Assembly: GCA_049323895.1 (NCBI GenBank)
Contig: JBMOKT010000006.1
Span: 62,001-126,000 of the forward strand
Source of the DNA: JBMOKT01 sp049323895
Lineage (GTDB): Bacteria > Bacillota > Peptococcia > Peptococcales > BICA1-8
Direction of reading: 5' to 3'
DNA length: 64,000 nt
Shown: positions 16,787 to 25,836 of the stretch, in pieces
Layout of the letters: each line of letters starts with the position of its first letter
Numbering within the stretch: the stretch's first letter is position 1
Made by a program: the position numbers and the translations under genes
Notes under the pieces: generated by a model
Seen by the model: the letters and a program-made list of their open reading frames with translations, nothing else
Database searches by the model: none
What the model was told of the DNA's origin: nothing

Positions 16787-17870
16787 TATTGGTCCCCCCT
16801 TTAAAGAAAAGGCTGAATAAAAACAAAAACAGAGGAACCAGCAGGCTTACAATAAAGCCATATGTAAAATTAAAATTATATACTCCCAGTACATCAAGGA
16901 GATCCTTAGGCCAAAGGCTCAAGGCTAAAAGGACCAGCATCGTGGGGATTGTCCATTTTCTGTAATTTTCTCCGTTGATAAGCTGAGTCCATCCGGAAAT
17001 GGTACAGAATGCCAGCACGCTGGCATTAATGAAAGCAATACTTAGCCAGACTGATAGGAAAAGGGACTCTACCCTTTCTAAAAATTCACCAATACGAATC
17101 ATTTTTACCAATTCTATAACCGGCCAAGCCATGCGGGTTGTTTCAAAAGCTCCAAATGTAGCAATAGTGCCGATAACAAAGGCTACGGTAAGCAAAACCG
17201 CAAATAATAGTGCGCTCAAACTGGTCATGGTTAGCTTTTCAGGCTTATTGACATAAGGATAAAGCATTAAGAGGACTATAATGATACCAAAATAAGATAA
17301 GGAACTGGCTAAACCCTTAACAAGGGAGGCTATTTCTGTTTGGAGCACAGGTCTTAACCTGATTAATTCCATATGTCCCCAATCTCCTATGAGGGCTGCC
17401 AGCAAAAATATAATAATAAAAGGGGCAATTAATTCAGTAAAGCGGGCAATATCTTCAATTCCGTTTTGCACTATCCAAATAATTAAACCGACCAAACCCG
17501 TAATAATTATCCAGCGGGGCGTATCTGCCAATAATACCGATTTAAGCATTTCGGCAAAAATCCTTAGGCTGACAGCAGAAATTATTGTAAAGTAAAACAC
17601 TAAAATTACTCCAATTACTTTACCGAAGAACCTGCCCATAATAAGAGGTGCAAATTCAATTACCGTCTTACCGGGGAACTTCATGGATATTTTATTGATG
17701 AAAAAAAGGAGAATAGCGCTTAGGAAGCCACCTCCCGCCAAAGGAAGCCAGCCGTCGTTACCTGCGATGGTAACCAAGTGACGGGGTAAAATTAAAATAT
17801 ATATACCTGTTAAAAGCATTGTTAAAATGAAAAAAATTTGCCGTGGTGAAATAGTTCCACGCTTAATCAT
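16773..17870 (-). CDS. GerAB/GerKB-family germination permease
   Basis: This is the B subunit of the germinant receptor, an amino-acid-permease-like membrane protein thought to bind the nutrient. The 365-residue protein starts MIKRGTISPRQIFFILTMLL and shows about ten hydrophobic segments. It overlaps the A-subunit stop by one base (TAATG) and the C-subunit start by 14 bp. Confidence 0.94.
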   Translation of the reverse strand: MIKRGTISPRQIFFILTMLLTGIYILILPRHLVTIAGNDGWLPLAGGGFLSAILLFFINKISMKFPGKTVIEFAPLIMGRFFGKVIGVILVFYFTIISAVSLRIFAEMLKSVLLADTPRWIIITGLVGLIIWIVQNGIEDIARFTELIAPFIIIFLLAALIGDWGHMELIRLRPVLQTEIASLVKGLASSLSYFGIIIVLLMLYPYVNKPEKLTMTSLSALLFAVLLTVAFVIGTIATFGAFETTRMAWPVIELVKMIRIGEFLERVESLFLSVWLSIAFINASVLAFCTISGWTQLINGENYRKWTIPTMLVLLALSLWPKDLLDVLGVYNFNFTYGFIVSLLVPLFLFLFSLFFKGGTNNANR

Positions 17871-19474
17871 TATTTCTTATTCCCTCCTCCATTGAAATAA
17901 GGTCTTTTTATAAATGTTTGCGGAGGTTTTTCTGAAGGTCTACGGAACTGGGGAGCGGTCATCATCTGCCATCTGGGTGCTCTTATTAATACATCTTTCA
18001 ACTCACTGATCCTCAAGGGAGCCAATGGCTCAAAATACGGGTAGTTAAAGGATTTTAGGGAAATCATGTGTATCAGCGTGGCAATCCAACCCAGCATTAT
18101 TCCATATAAACCAAACATTGCACCCAGCAGCATTAAAGGAAAACGTATCAGCCTTAAGGGAATGGATGCTGCAAAGCTTGGCACAGTATAGGAGCCAATT
18201 GCTGTCAGGGCAACAATAATTACCATTTGAGGTGCTACCAGTTTTGCTTCTACCGCTGCCTGACCTACAATTAAGGCACCTACAATTCCCAGTGTACTGC
18301 CGATAGCACCCGGCAGCCTAACACTTGCCTCCCGCAAGAGCTCTAGGGATACTTCCATAATAAAGGCTTCTACAAAGGCGGGAAAAGGAACACCTTCCCG
18401 GGCCCCGGAAACACTCAATGCTAAATTAGTGGGAATCATTTCCTGGTGAAATGTGGTAACGGCAATATAAAGAGCCGGCAGAGTTACTGCAGCAAAAACA
18501 CCGATAATTCTTACCCAGCGCAAGGCAATACTCATTAAAATTCTGCTGTAATAGTCCTCTGGCGATTGCAGAAATTGGACAAATAGTGTAGGAACGATTA
18601 AACAATTAGGCGATCCGTCCACCATTATAATTACCCGACCTTCTAAAAGATAGGCTACTGTCTTATCAGGCCGCTCTGTATACTGTACCTGAGGAAAAGG
18701 GGAATAGGGATGGTCTTCAATATACTGCTCGATACATCCAGTCTCCAAAATGCTGTCCACTTCACTTATACCATCCAGCCTGCTGTGAACCTCTTCTACA
18801 ATTTTAGGATTAACAATGCCATCCATGTAAAGGATAGCAACATTAGTCTGGGTATGGGTTCCAATTTTTCTGGCCTCAATTTTCAATTTGTTTGAATGGA
18901 GGCGTCTGCGAATCATTGAAGTATTTATTCGTATTGTTTCAGTAAAACCTTCCCGGGGACCCCTGATAACAACCTCGGAGTCCGGCTCTGAAATGCCCCG
19001 AGAAGCCCATCCCTTGGTACCCAACAATATTGCTTTATTCCATCCGTCTAGTAATAAGGCCGTATCTCCCGAAAGGAAACCGCTCATTACATCATCCATA
19101 TTTTCTATTTGTTTTTTTTCGGCAACATTAAGGGAGGATTCATCAATCCACTTATAAATATCTCCCATTTGGAATTCTTCGTGGGGCTGTGCCTTACGAG
19201 CCTCAAAGGTTAAGCTTTTCAATATTAAATTTTGAATGGTGGCTTTATCTGTTAATCCATCTACATATATTATTGCTGCTTTTACCTGGGCCTTGTACCC
19301 TATGGTAAATTCCCGAAAAACTATATCACTGCAATTTTCAAATACTTTTTTAATATAATCCAAGTTACTTGTTAAGCTGGTATTAATAGTCTTTACATCC
19401 TTTTTATCTTTCTTATCTTTTTTCTGCTGACCCGTTTTGGCTTTCCTGACCAATTTCATTGGTTTTTTTACCAT
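17870..19474 (-). CDS. GerAA/GerKA-family spore germination protein
   Basis: This is the A subunit of the nutrient germinant receptor. The 534-residue protein has a basic N terminus (KKPMKLVRKAKTGQQKKDKKDKKD) and a large soluble domain. The family motif PFPQVQYTERPDK is followed by LLEGRVIIMVDGSP, then a C-terminal half with about five membrane segments. First gene of the A-B-C operon. No sigma-G promoter could be assigned with confidence upstream. Confidence 0.95.
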   Translation of the reverse strand: MVKKPMKLVRKAKTGQQKKDKKDKKDVKTINTSLTSNLDYIKKVFENCSDIVFREFTIGYKAQVKAAIIYVDGLTDKATIQNLILKSLTFEARKAQPHEEFQMGDIYKWIDESSLNVAEKKQIENMDDVMSGFLSGDTALLLDGWNKAILLGTKGWASRGISEPDSEVVIRGPREGFTETIRINTSMIRRRLHSNKLKIEARKIGTHTQTNVAILYMDGIVNPKIVEEVHSRLDGISEVDSILETGCIEQYIEDHPYSPFPQVQYTERPDKTVAYLLEGRVIIMVDGSPNCLIVPTLFVQFLQSPEDYYSRILMSIALRWVRIIGVFAAVTLPALYIAVTTFHQEMIPTNLALSVSGAREGVPFPAFVEAFIMEVSLELLREASVRLPGAIGSTLGIVGALIVGQAAVEAKLVAPQMVIIVALTAIGSYTVPSFAASIPLRLIRFPLMLLGAMFGLYGIMLGWIATLIHMISLKSFNYPYFEPLAPLRISELKDVLIRAPRWQMMTAPQFRRPSEKPPQTFIKRPYFNGGGNKK

Positions 19475-19551
19475 TGAATCACATCCTCTGGACTAGTTAC
19501 TATAGCTATGGTTAGTTATTCGCTGTGGATAAAATAAATATACAAATTAAA

Positions 19552-19577
19552 AACCGGTACTTATTTAAGCACCGGTT
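19552..19577 (-). terminator. intrinsic terminator overlapping the lgt stop codon
   Basis: AACCGGTACTTA (19552-19563) pairs with TAAGCACCGGTT (19566-19577), allowing one G-U. On the minus strand it is followed by TTTTTAATTT. The lgt stop codon lies inside the stem. Confidence 0.8.
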
Positions 19578-20322
19578 CTTTATAGGAATTCTTCCTTCTA
19601 TACCAGATGAATAAAGCTGCAATAACAATAAGGGCAAAACTCATAACCTGGGCAATCCTTAAGGGTCCCAGCATAAGGCTGTCGGTCCTAAAACCTTCGA
19701 TAATTCCTCGCCCAAGGGAATAAAACATCAGGTAACTAAGAAAAACCTCTCCCTCTTTAATAAAATCTTTGCGCCGAAGCCATATTAGGAAAATAAAACC
19801 CAGAAGGTTCCAAATTGATTCATAAAGAAAGGTAGGATGACGATATGCTCCGTCAATCCACATAGCCCAGGGGATTGTTTCCGGATCAACCTCATAGCCA
19901 TACGCCTCTTGATTTATAAAATTACCCCATCTTCCAATGGCCTGACCAATGATAAGGCTGGGTGCAACAATATCGGCCAGTTCCCAAAAACTCATTTGAT
20001 AATGGCGTATCATTAAGTATCCCACCAAAAAAGCACCAATTACCGCACCATGTATTGCCAATCCACCATGCCAGACAGCCGGTATTTCGCTGGGGTATTT
20101 GCTGTAATAGTCCCACTTGAATATAACATAATATAATCTAGCCCCTATGAAGCCCGCAGGAATGGCAGCAATAAGGATGTTCATAAATTTATCTTCATCT
20201 ATTCCCCGACGCCGTACTTCACGTAAGGCTAAAAAGGTGCCTACAAGTATGGCTGCGGACATTAATACCCCATACCAACGTACCTGGAAAGGGCCAATTT
20301 CAAAGGCAATAGGGTCAATCAA
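19561..20322 (-). CDS. lgt: prolipoprotein diacylglyceryl transferase
   Basis: Lgt transfers diacylglycerol from phosphatidylglycerol to the lipobox cysteine of prelipoproteins at the membrane. The 253-residue protein has about seven hydrophobic segments and the signature GRWGNFINQEAYG, plus FKWDYYSKYP and HGGLAIHGAVIG. Several probable substrates are encoded in this window, including the GerMN and Ger(x)C lipoproteins. It has its own terminator. Confidence 0.95.
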   Translation of the reverse strand: MIDPIAFEIGPFQVRWYGVLMSAAILVGTFLALREVRRRGIDEDKFMNILIAAIPAGFIGARLYYVIFKWDYYSKYPSEIPAVWHGGLAIHGAVIGAFLVGYLMIRHYQMSFWELADIVAPSLIIGQAIGRWGNFINQEAYGYEVDPETIPWAMWIDGAYRHPTFLYESIWNLLGFIFLIWLRRKDFIKEGEVFLSYLMFYSLGRGIIEGFRTDSLMLGPLRIAQVMSFALIVIAALFIWYRRKNSYKEPVLK

Positions 20323-20395
20323 GGCACAGTCCTCCCTTAAATTTAAGTTCCTGTTTTAGAGTATCTTAAGCAAAATAAATTGTCAAACAATATTA

Positions 20396-20824
20396 CTATA
20401 AAGAATACAAAGTTTCCCCTTCTAAGACCTTAACATCGGAATTAATGAGAACCTCTTTTGCCCTATTTAAATCATCTACCCTGAATATCACAACTGCATT
20501 ATCAGACCGCTTTGCTAGAAAGGCATACATATATTCAATATTAATACCCTGTTTAGTGAGGGGTTTTAAAGTATTAGCCAAACCACCTGGTGTATCAGGC
20601 ACTTCGATGGCCAGCACTTGAGTTTCACCTACCCGGAACCCATTTTCCTTTAAAATGTTTATAGCTTGTTCCGGTTTGTTTACGATAAGCCTGAGAATGC
20701 CAAAATCCTTGGTTTCAGCAATGGACAAGGCTCTAATATTAATATTTTCCTGGCTTAAGATATCTAGGACACTTTCTATTCTTCCCTTTTTATTTTCCAG
20801 GAAAACCGATACCTGTTTAATCAT
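20396..20824 (-). CDS. tandem ACT-domain protein
   Basis: This 142-residue protein consists of two ACT domains (about 1-66 and 68-142), small modules that usually bind amino acids. The start is taken at ATG 20824, giving MIKQVSVFLENKKGRIESVL behind GGAGGG, instead of the 14-codon longer frame. It follows paaK by 51 bp. Such ACT proteins are often found next to phenylacetate-CoA ligase in anaerobes, which suggests sensing of an aromatic amino acid or its product. Confidence 0.88.
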   Translation of the reverse strand: MIKQVSVFLENKKGRIESVLDILSQENINIRALSIAETKDFGILRLIVNKPEQAINILKENGFRVGETQVLAIEVPDTPGGLANTLKPLTKQGINIEYMYAFLAKRSDNAVVIFRVDDLNRAKEVLINSDVKVLEGETLYSL

Positions 20825-20875
20825 TGTTATCCCTCCGTAGTTTTTAATAACCTTACAATCAGCCATTAAGTCTGT

Positions 20876-22174
20876 TCATATTTTTCTGTTATCAATTACC
20901 CTTACGGCTTTTCCTTCACTGCGGGGTATGGTTTTGGGTTCTACCAGTTTTATTGCGGCAGAGATGCCTAATACCGTTTCTATTTTATTTTGGATAGTTT
21001 TCTCGAGGGATTCCAAACTGCCGATTTTATCTATAAACATGTTTTCAGATACTTCCACCAATATTTGCAGCTGGTCCAGATTATCAACCCTTTCTACAAT
21101 TAACTGATAGTGAGGTTGTGTTTCCCCTATTTCCAAAAGCACACTTTCAATTTGTGAAGGGAAAACATTAACCCCTCTGATAATCAGCATATCGTCAGTA
21201 CGTCCGCTAATCCTGCCCATGCGGACATGGGTTCTGCCACAGGCACATGGTTCAGCTGTCAATACCGAGATGTCTCTTGTTCTATACCTTAATACCGGTA
21301 TACCTTCCTTTGTTAGTGTTGTAAAGACAAGTTCACCCTGCTGTCCATATGGCAACGGCTCTAATGTCTTAGGATCAATTATTTCAGGAATGAAATGATC
21401 TTCGGAAATATGCAGACCCGTCTTACATTGACATTCCGAGGCAACCCCAGGTCCAATTATTTCCGATAAACCGTAAATATCGATAGCAGAAATGCCCAGC
21501 TTTGATTCAATCTCTTTGCGCATATTCTCAGACCAAGGTTCTGCACCAAAAACACCATATTTTATTTTTAGTTCATCCAATCTGATGCCCATTTCCGCAA
21601 TAGTTTCCGCCAGAAAAATTGCATAGGAGGGTGTACATGCTAAAACAGTTGTGCCAAAATCCTTCATTAGCATAACTTGCCGTTGTGAGTTGCCTCCAGA
21701 AATGGGGATTACCGAGGCACCAACCTTTTCTGCACCATAATGAACTCCCAGACCTCCGGTAAATAATCCGTATCCATAAGCAATCTGAATTACCGAATTC
21801 TTTGTTGTTCCCCCACAGGTTAAGGTCCTCGCCATTAATTCAGACCAGGTATTTATATCCCTGCGGGTATATCCTACCACTGTGGGTTTCCCTGTAGTAC
21901 CTGATGAAGCATGTACTCTAATTATTTCTGAGAGGGGTACAGCAAACATTCCATAAGGGTAATTGTCACGTAAATCCTGCTTTGTAGTGAAGGGAAGGTG
22001 CCTTAAGTCATCTAGAGACTTTATATCCCCTGGTTCCAGACCGATGGTTTGCAAAGCATTCCTATAAAAAGGCACATTATGATAAACCGTTTCCGCAAGA
22101 GCCTTAAGCCTTTCAAGTTGTAGTTCCTGCAGTTCTTCACGGGGCATGCATTCAATGGTCGAATTCCAAAACAC
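20876..22174 (-). CDS. paaK: phenylacetate-CoA ligase
   Basis: The enzyme activates phenylacetate or related aryl acids to CoA thioesters with ATP. The 432-residue length and motifs fit the AMP-forming family: HASSGTTGKPTVVGYT (P-loop), IDIYGLSEIIGPGVA, YRTRDIS, and GRTDDMLIIRGVNVFPSQIE. The C-terminal Lys region SEGKAVRV is present. In anaerobes with an ACT partner it commonly recycles aryl acids made in aromatic amino-acid fermentation, an inference here. Confidence 0.93.
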   Translation of the reverse strand: MFWNSTIECMPREELQELQLERLKALAETVYHNVPFYRNALQTIGLEPGDIKSLDDLRHLPFTTKQDLRDNYPYGMFAVPLSEIIRVHASSGTTGKPTVVGYTRRDINTWSELMARTLTCGGTTKNSVIQIAYGYGLFTGGLGVHYGAEKVGASVIPISGGNSQRQVMLMKDFGTTVLACTPSYAIFLAETIAEMGIRLDELKIKYGVFGAEPWSENMRKEIESKLGISAIDIYGLSEIIGPGVASECQCKTGLHISEDHFIPEIIDPKTLEPLPYGQQGELVFTTLTKEGIPVLRYRTRDISVLTAEPCACGRTHVRMGRISGRTDDMLIIRGVNVFPSQIESVLLEIGETQPHYQLIVERVDNLDQLQILVEVSENMFIDKIGSLESLEKTIQNKIETVLGISAAIKLVEPKTIPRSEGKAVRVIDNRKI

Positions 22175-22344
22175 GCTACCACTCCTCTCAAAGTAACAAA
22201 ATTATATTTTCATTTTTAACAGCCATTTTTTAGAAAATTTAACGCCAACCATTTTAACAATCTTTTTAATAAATATTTGAAAAAAGTTTATATTAAGAGT
22301 GACTCACTTTATTCCTTTTATATGTTTAAAATGGTGGTGAAAAA

Positions 22345-23175
22345 ATGCTGAGGCAAAAATTAACAGAACTTTTTTTAATTATATTTGGAACCTTTTTATA
22401 TGCCTTCGGCATTAACTACTTTATTATTGCCAATCACCTGGCCGAAGGGGGCTTTACCGGAATTGCTTTGATTCTGCACTATAAATTTGGCTGGTCTGTA
22501 GGTACAGTAATTTTTTTAGGTAATATCCCCCTGCTTTTAATCGGTTGGAAACTTTGGGGATGGGAATTCATTTCCAAGACTATTTTAGGAGTGACTGCAA
22601 CATCCTTATTTATTAACATGACCGCCCATTACCAAATGCCTGTTGATGACCTGCTCCTCGCCGCATTATACGGCGGAGTCATTACCGGAGTCGGTTTGGG
22701 GATTGTTCTTAGATATGGTGGTACTACAGGAGGAGCCGATATTGTAGGTCGAATCCTCAATCTATTCTTTGGAATCAGAATGGGCAAATTCTATCTTGTC
22801 TTTGACTTTTTAGTTGTAAGTACTGTAGCCTTTTTCTTTGGTTTAACCATTACCCTCTATTCATTAGTGGCGATTTTTGTATTCAGCCGGGTTACGGATT
22901 TCATTATTGAAGGTATTGACGCGGCCACCCAGGCTTTAATTATTTCAGACCATAATGAACAAATAGCTAAAGCAATTGATAAAGAAATCGGACGTGGCCT
23001 AACCTTTCTAAAAGGGAAGGGCGGATACCTGGGACACGATAAAGAAATAGTTTTATGTGTTGTAGGGAAGTGGCAGCTTTTTAAACTAAAAAAACTGGTT
23101 AAGGAAATAGATCCCAGGGCCTTCGTGATTGTCAGCAACGTATACGAAGCATTAGGTGAAGGCTTTAAGGAATAG
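22345..23175 (+). CDS. YitT-family membrane protein with DUF2179 domain
   Basis: The 276-residue protein has about five or six membrane segments. The family signatures AEGGFTGIALILHYKFGWSVG and RYGGTTGGADIVGRILN are present. A C-terminal soluble DUF2179 domain follows (about 200-276) with ALIISDHNEQIAKAI and GRGLTFLKGKGGY. Transport function is suspected for the family but not proven. The ATG at 22345 follows GGTGGTGA. It is divergent from paaK. Confidence 0.9.
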   Translation: MLRQKLTELFLIIFGTFLYAFGINYFIIANHLAEGGFTGIALILHYKFGWSVGTVIFLGNIPLLLIGWKLWGWEFISKTILGVTATSLFINMTAHYQMPVDDLLLAALYGGVITGVGLGIVLRYGGTTGGADIVGRILNLFFGIRMGKFYLVFDFLVVSTVAFFFGLTITLYSLVAIFVFSRVTDFIIEGIDAATQALIISDHNEQIAKAIDKEIGRGLTFLKGKGGYLGHDKEIVLCVVGKWQLFKLKKLVKEIDPRAFVIVSNVYEALGEGFKE

Positions 23176-23185
23176 TTCAAAAAAA

Positions 23186-23201
23186 AAGGCCTTCTGGCCT
23201 T
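23186..23201 (-). terminator. intrinsic terminator of the ArsR-type gene
   Basis: AAGGCC (23186-23191) and GGCCTT (23196-23201) form a short stem. On the minus strand it runs into about nine T residues, just beyond the regulator's stop codon. Confidence 0.75.
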
Positions 23202-23213
23202 GGGGAGGATTGC

Positions 23214-23504
23214 TCAACTTATTTTATAGTCCAGTTTATAGGATTTGGCAACTGCACGGTAGTATTTTTCTAAGATACCGCCTTTTTCCATGGTTTCTAC
23301 AAGACGGATTAGTTTCTGCTTTTCCAATTCTTTAACATGATAATGCATTTTTGCCGAAGACTGACCAAGGGAATCTGCTACCTGCTTAACCGTTGCCTGT
23401 CTTTGAATTAAAATTTCTAAAACCTTAACCCTAAGGGGGTCAGCAATAGCTTTTATTTTTTCCAGGTCCTCAAGCACCAAACTCTCCTCCATCACCATAA
23501 ACAC
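23214..23504 (-). CDS. ArsR-family helix-turn-helix regulator
   Basis: This 96-residue winged-helix protein begins with an acidic leader and then LEKIKAIADPLRVKVLEIL, typical of ArsR-like regulators. The recognition region is VKQVADSLGQSSAKMHYHVKEL. No cysteine pair for metal sensing is present, so the effector is probably not a metal; the YKVxxRL-like C terminus is closer to the HTH_20 group. It faces yitT convergently. The target is unknown. Confidence 0.85.
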   Translation of the reverse strand: MFMVMEESLVLEDLEKIKAIADPLRVKVLEILIQRQATVKQVADSLGQSSAKMHYHVKELEKQKLIRLVETMEKGGILEKYYRAVAKSYKLDYKIS

Positions 23505-23610
23505 ACCCCCTGATACCTAACAGTAACTTATATTTTCCATTATTGTATAACAGAATTAGTATAAAATCAATATTAATGATTAAGAATTCTGAATACATAA
23601 AAATATTTTT

Positions 23611-23640
23611 TACATCATACCTTGTAAAAGTTATACTTGT
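23611..23640 (+). repeat. 30-bp dispersed motif, copy C
   Basis: The core CCTTGTAAAAGTTATACTT differs from copy A (14670-14699) at one of 19 positions. It lies between the ArsR-type gene and the rex terminator. Confidence 0.55.
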
Positions 23641-23669
23641 ACAGTTTTTTTATACATTCTAAAGTATAA

Positions 23670-23698
23670 AAACTGCACTTCATGAAAAAGTGCAGTTT
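23670..23698. terminator. bidirectional terminator after rex
   Basis: AAACTGCACTT (23670-23680) pairs with AAGTGCAGTTT (23688-23698). The plus strand continues TTT, and on the minus strand the arm is followed by TTATAC. It is nine bases beyond the rex stop codon. Confidence 0.75.
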
Positions 23699-23706
23699 TT
23701 TCAGTA

Positions 23707-24351
23707 TTACAGATGTTTATTAAGTTTAAAGAATAATGTCATTAAACTGTCACCCACATGTATATCCTCAATTACTACACCTTTCCTGCTATTTAAAGCT
23801 ACGGGAGCAAAATTCCATATTCCTTTTATTCCCATATCCATAAATATATCTGCTACTCCTTGTGCAGCAAAAGCAGGAGTGGTAATAATACCAATCTCCA
23901 CTGGATGTTTCTCCAGGAATTGAGGAAGGGTTTTTGTATCTCTAATATCTAAATAACCAATGGTTTTACCAAATAGTTCAGGGTCGTTATCGAATATCCC
24001 GAGAATATTGAGCCCTCGCCGTTCAAAACCTGGATAACCGGCTATAGCTTTACCCATATTTCCTGCACCTACAATAACCGCGTGGTACACCTTTTCCAAC
24101 CCTAATATTTCCGAAATTGCTTGATATAAAGTTTCTAGACGGTATCCATATCCCTGTTGTCCAAATTCACCAAAATAGCTCAAATCCTGGCGAAGTTGGG
24201 AGGAGGTGATGCCCATCAACTGACTTAATTCCTGGGAGGATATCCTCTCGACCCCTTGCTCCATCAATGAATTAAGAAACCGGTGATACATAGGCAGCCT
24301 TTTAATAACTGCCTTCGGAACAGCTAACATTTTATTTAGCTTTCTGTCCAT
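23707..24351 (-). CDS. rex: redox-sensing transcriptional repressor Rex
   Basis: Rex senses the NADH/NAD+ ratio and represses fermentation genes when NADH is low. The 214-residue protein has an N-terminal winged helix (about 10-80) with SSQELSQLMGITSSQLRQDLSYFGEFGQQGYGY. The Rossmann motif GAGNMG is at 95-100. The C-terminal swapped helix ends MTLFFKLNKHL. It is transcribed alone. No canonical TTGTGAA-type operator was found by eye near buk-ptb or lut. Confidence 0.95.
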   Translation of the reverse strand: MDRKLNKMLAVPKAVIKRLPMYHRFLNSLMEQGVERISSQELSQLMGITSSQLRQDLSYFGEFGQQGYGYRLETLYQAISEILGLEKVYHAVIVGAGNMGKAIAGYPGFERRGLNILGIFDNDPELFGKTIGYLDIRDTKTLPQFLEKHPVEIGIITTPAFAAQGVADIFMDMGIKGIWNFAPVALNSRKGVVIEDIHVGDSLMTLFFKLNKHL

Positions 24352-24403
24352 ATAACACCTACTTTCAATTTTCTTATACCCTTTTTAAATTTAGCATAAA
24401 TAC

Positions 24404-24435
24404 AAAAACATTGTCAATTTACTGACAATGTTTTT
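24404..24435 (-). terminator. perfect 13-bp stem terminator of cobT
   Basis: AAAAACATTGTCA (24404-24416) is the reverse complement of TGACAATGTTTTT (24423-24435), with a 6-nt loop. Both strands end in T5. It follows cobT and precedes the rex start region. Confidence 0.75.
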
Positions 24436-24460
24436 GCGTTTCTTTTTTATATTTAATAGA

Positions 24461-24490
24461 GGGAGTATAAGTTATACAAAGTAATAAGTA
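24461..24490 (-). repeat. 30-bp dispersed motif, copy B
   Basis: Read on the minus strand this matches copy A at 24 of 30 positions, including TACTTATTAC and TTATACT. Here the core is nearly a perfect palindrome, GTATAACTTATAC. It lies 15 bp past the cobT stop. Confidence 0.5.
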
Positions 24491-24505
24491 TGTTTTCTAA
24501 TTCTT

Positions 24506-25555
24506 CTAATATTGCGGCAAGTCTGCAAAGGTGCCCATTTCTTCCATTACCTTTAAAGCACAGTCAAAAATATTAAAGGTCAGAAGGGCTCCCGTCCCTT
24601 CCCCCAAACGCATGTCCAAGGTTAAATATGGTTTCATTTCCAGTGCTTCCAAAAGCTTCCGGGCACCCTGTTCCGCTGACATATGTGAAGGAAATAAGTA
24701 TTTTTTTGCTTGGGGTGCTAATTTTATAGCAATTAATGCAGCTGTTCCGGAAATAAAGCCATCTATAACGGCAGGTATCCCTCTTGCTGCTGCAGCTAGA
24801 TAGCAACCTACCATTGCTGCAATTTCCAGACCCCCTACTTTGGCTAATACATCCAGAGGGTCATTTTTATCAGGTTTATTTAAAGTTATAGCCTGTTCCA
24901 CTATTTTAATTTTCTGAATAAGTTTTTCGTCATTAAGTCCGGAGCCCCGACCAACAACTTCTGCGGCATCATTTCCTAAAAGAACCGTAAGAACCGCAGC
25001 ACTGGTAGTAGTATTGCAAATTCCCGCTTCGCCGACAGCAATAATTTTAACACCCTGGTCTACTAAGTCATTGACAGTATCAATTCCAATTTCAATGGCC
25101 TGTATTGCTTCCAGCCTTGTCATAGCAGGTCCCTTTACAATATTATTTGTTCCATTACGTACTTTTTTCTTAATAATATGGTCCCCTGCCAGATTGTCTT
25201 TTACCCCCACATCTACTGTTACCATTAAGGCCCCGGCAAACCTGGCAAATACAGAGCCTCCTACAATCCCTTCATTACCAGACAGCTCCGCTATTAGCTT
25301 TGTTATATCCTGTGGGTAGCTGTGAAATCCTTCTTCATATACTCCATTATCGGCACACATCATGATTACTGCCTTTTTCTCTAACTTAGGCTTTACTTCA
25401 CCGGTGATTCCTGCCAGGCTAATTAGCAACTCCTCCATACGACCAAAGCTTCCTTGAGGTTTGAGTAAAAAGTCCAAATGTTCCCCAGCCTTTTTCATGG
25501 CCTCCTGATCCAGTTCTCTTGGAATTGACTTGATAGTGGTCTGAAGTAAATCCAT
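24506..25555 (-). CDS. cobT: nicotinate-nucleotide-dimethylbenzimidazole phosphoribosyltransferase
   Basis: CobT makes alpha-ribazole phosphate from nicotinate mononucleotide and dimethylbenzimidazole (or another base) for the lower ligand of cobalamin. The 349-residue length is standard. Family features include PQGSFGRMEELLISLAGI near the N terminus, GEAGICNTTTSAAV, and the catalytic Glu in RLGEGTGALL (about 319). No other cob genes lie nearby, so this is a stand-alone gene under riboswitch control. Confidence 0.95.
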   Translation of the reverse strand: MDLLQTTIKSIPRELDQEAMKKAGEHLDFLLKPQGSFGRMEELLISLAGITGEVKPKLEKKAVIMMCADNGVYEEGFHSYPQDITKLIAELSGNEGIVGGSVFARFAGALMVTVDVGVKDNLAGDHIIKKKVRNGTNNIVKGPAMTRLEAIQAIEIGIDTVNDLVDQGVKIIAVGEAGICNTTTSAAVLTVLLGNDAAEVVGRGSGLNDEKLIQKIKIVEQAITLNKPDKNDPLDVLAKVGGLEIAAMVGCYLAAAARGIPAVIDGFISGTAALIAIKLAPQAKKYLFPSHMSAEQGARKLLEALEMKPYLTLDMRLGEGTGALLTFNIFDCALKVMEEMGTFADLPQY

Positions 25556-25591
25556 TAAATATAACCTCCCTTTAATTTGTTAATAAAAACT

Positions 25592-25624
25592 AAAAAGCCC
25601 ACAGCATGAAAAGCTGTGGACTTT
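25592..25624 (-). terminator. riboswitch-linked terminator in the cobT leader
   Basis: AAAGCCCACAGC (25594-25605) pairs with GCTGTGGACTTT (25613-25624), one G-U in RNA, followed on the minus strand by TTTTTAGTTTTT. It lies between the cobalamin aptamer and the cobT start, so ligand binding probably controls termination. Confidence 0.8.
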
Positions 25625-25644
25625 ACCATCATCCAAAATTAGTT

Positions 25645-25799
25645 ATTCTTACGGCAGGTCTCCTGACTCGGCTTCAACACTTACTGCTCCTTCCCATCAT
25701 GAGGACAGTGGATATTGCAGCAGCTCTGCCTCACAGTGGCGGGACCGTATCGGAATCTCACCGATTTCCCTATTCTCCTCAAAGAGGCACCATAAGAAT
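25645..25799 (-). promoter_or_regulatory. cobalamin (B12) riboswitch upstream of cobT
   Basis: On the minus strand the conserved cobalamin aptamer elements appear in order: GGTGCC near the 5' end, GAATAGGGAA, CGGTGAGATTCCGATACGG, TCCCGCCACTGT, and the B12 box GCCGAGTCAGGAGACCTGCC. The ends can form a P1 stem (ATTCTTA with TAAGAAT). With the terminator that follows it makes a transcriptional off-switch for cobT. Confidence 0.93.
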
Positions 25800-25836
25800 T
25801 TAATATTCTTCTATATTATAGCTATTACTCTATTAA

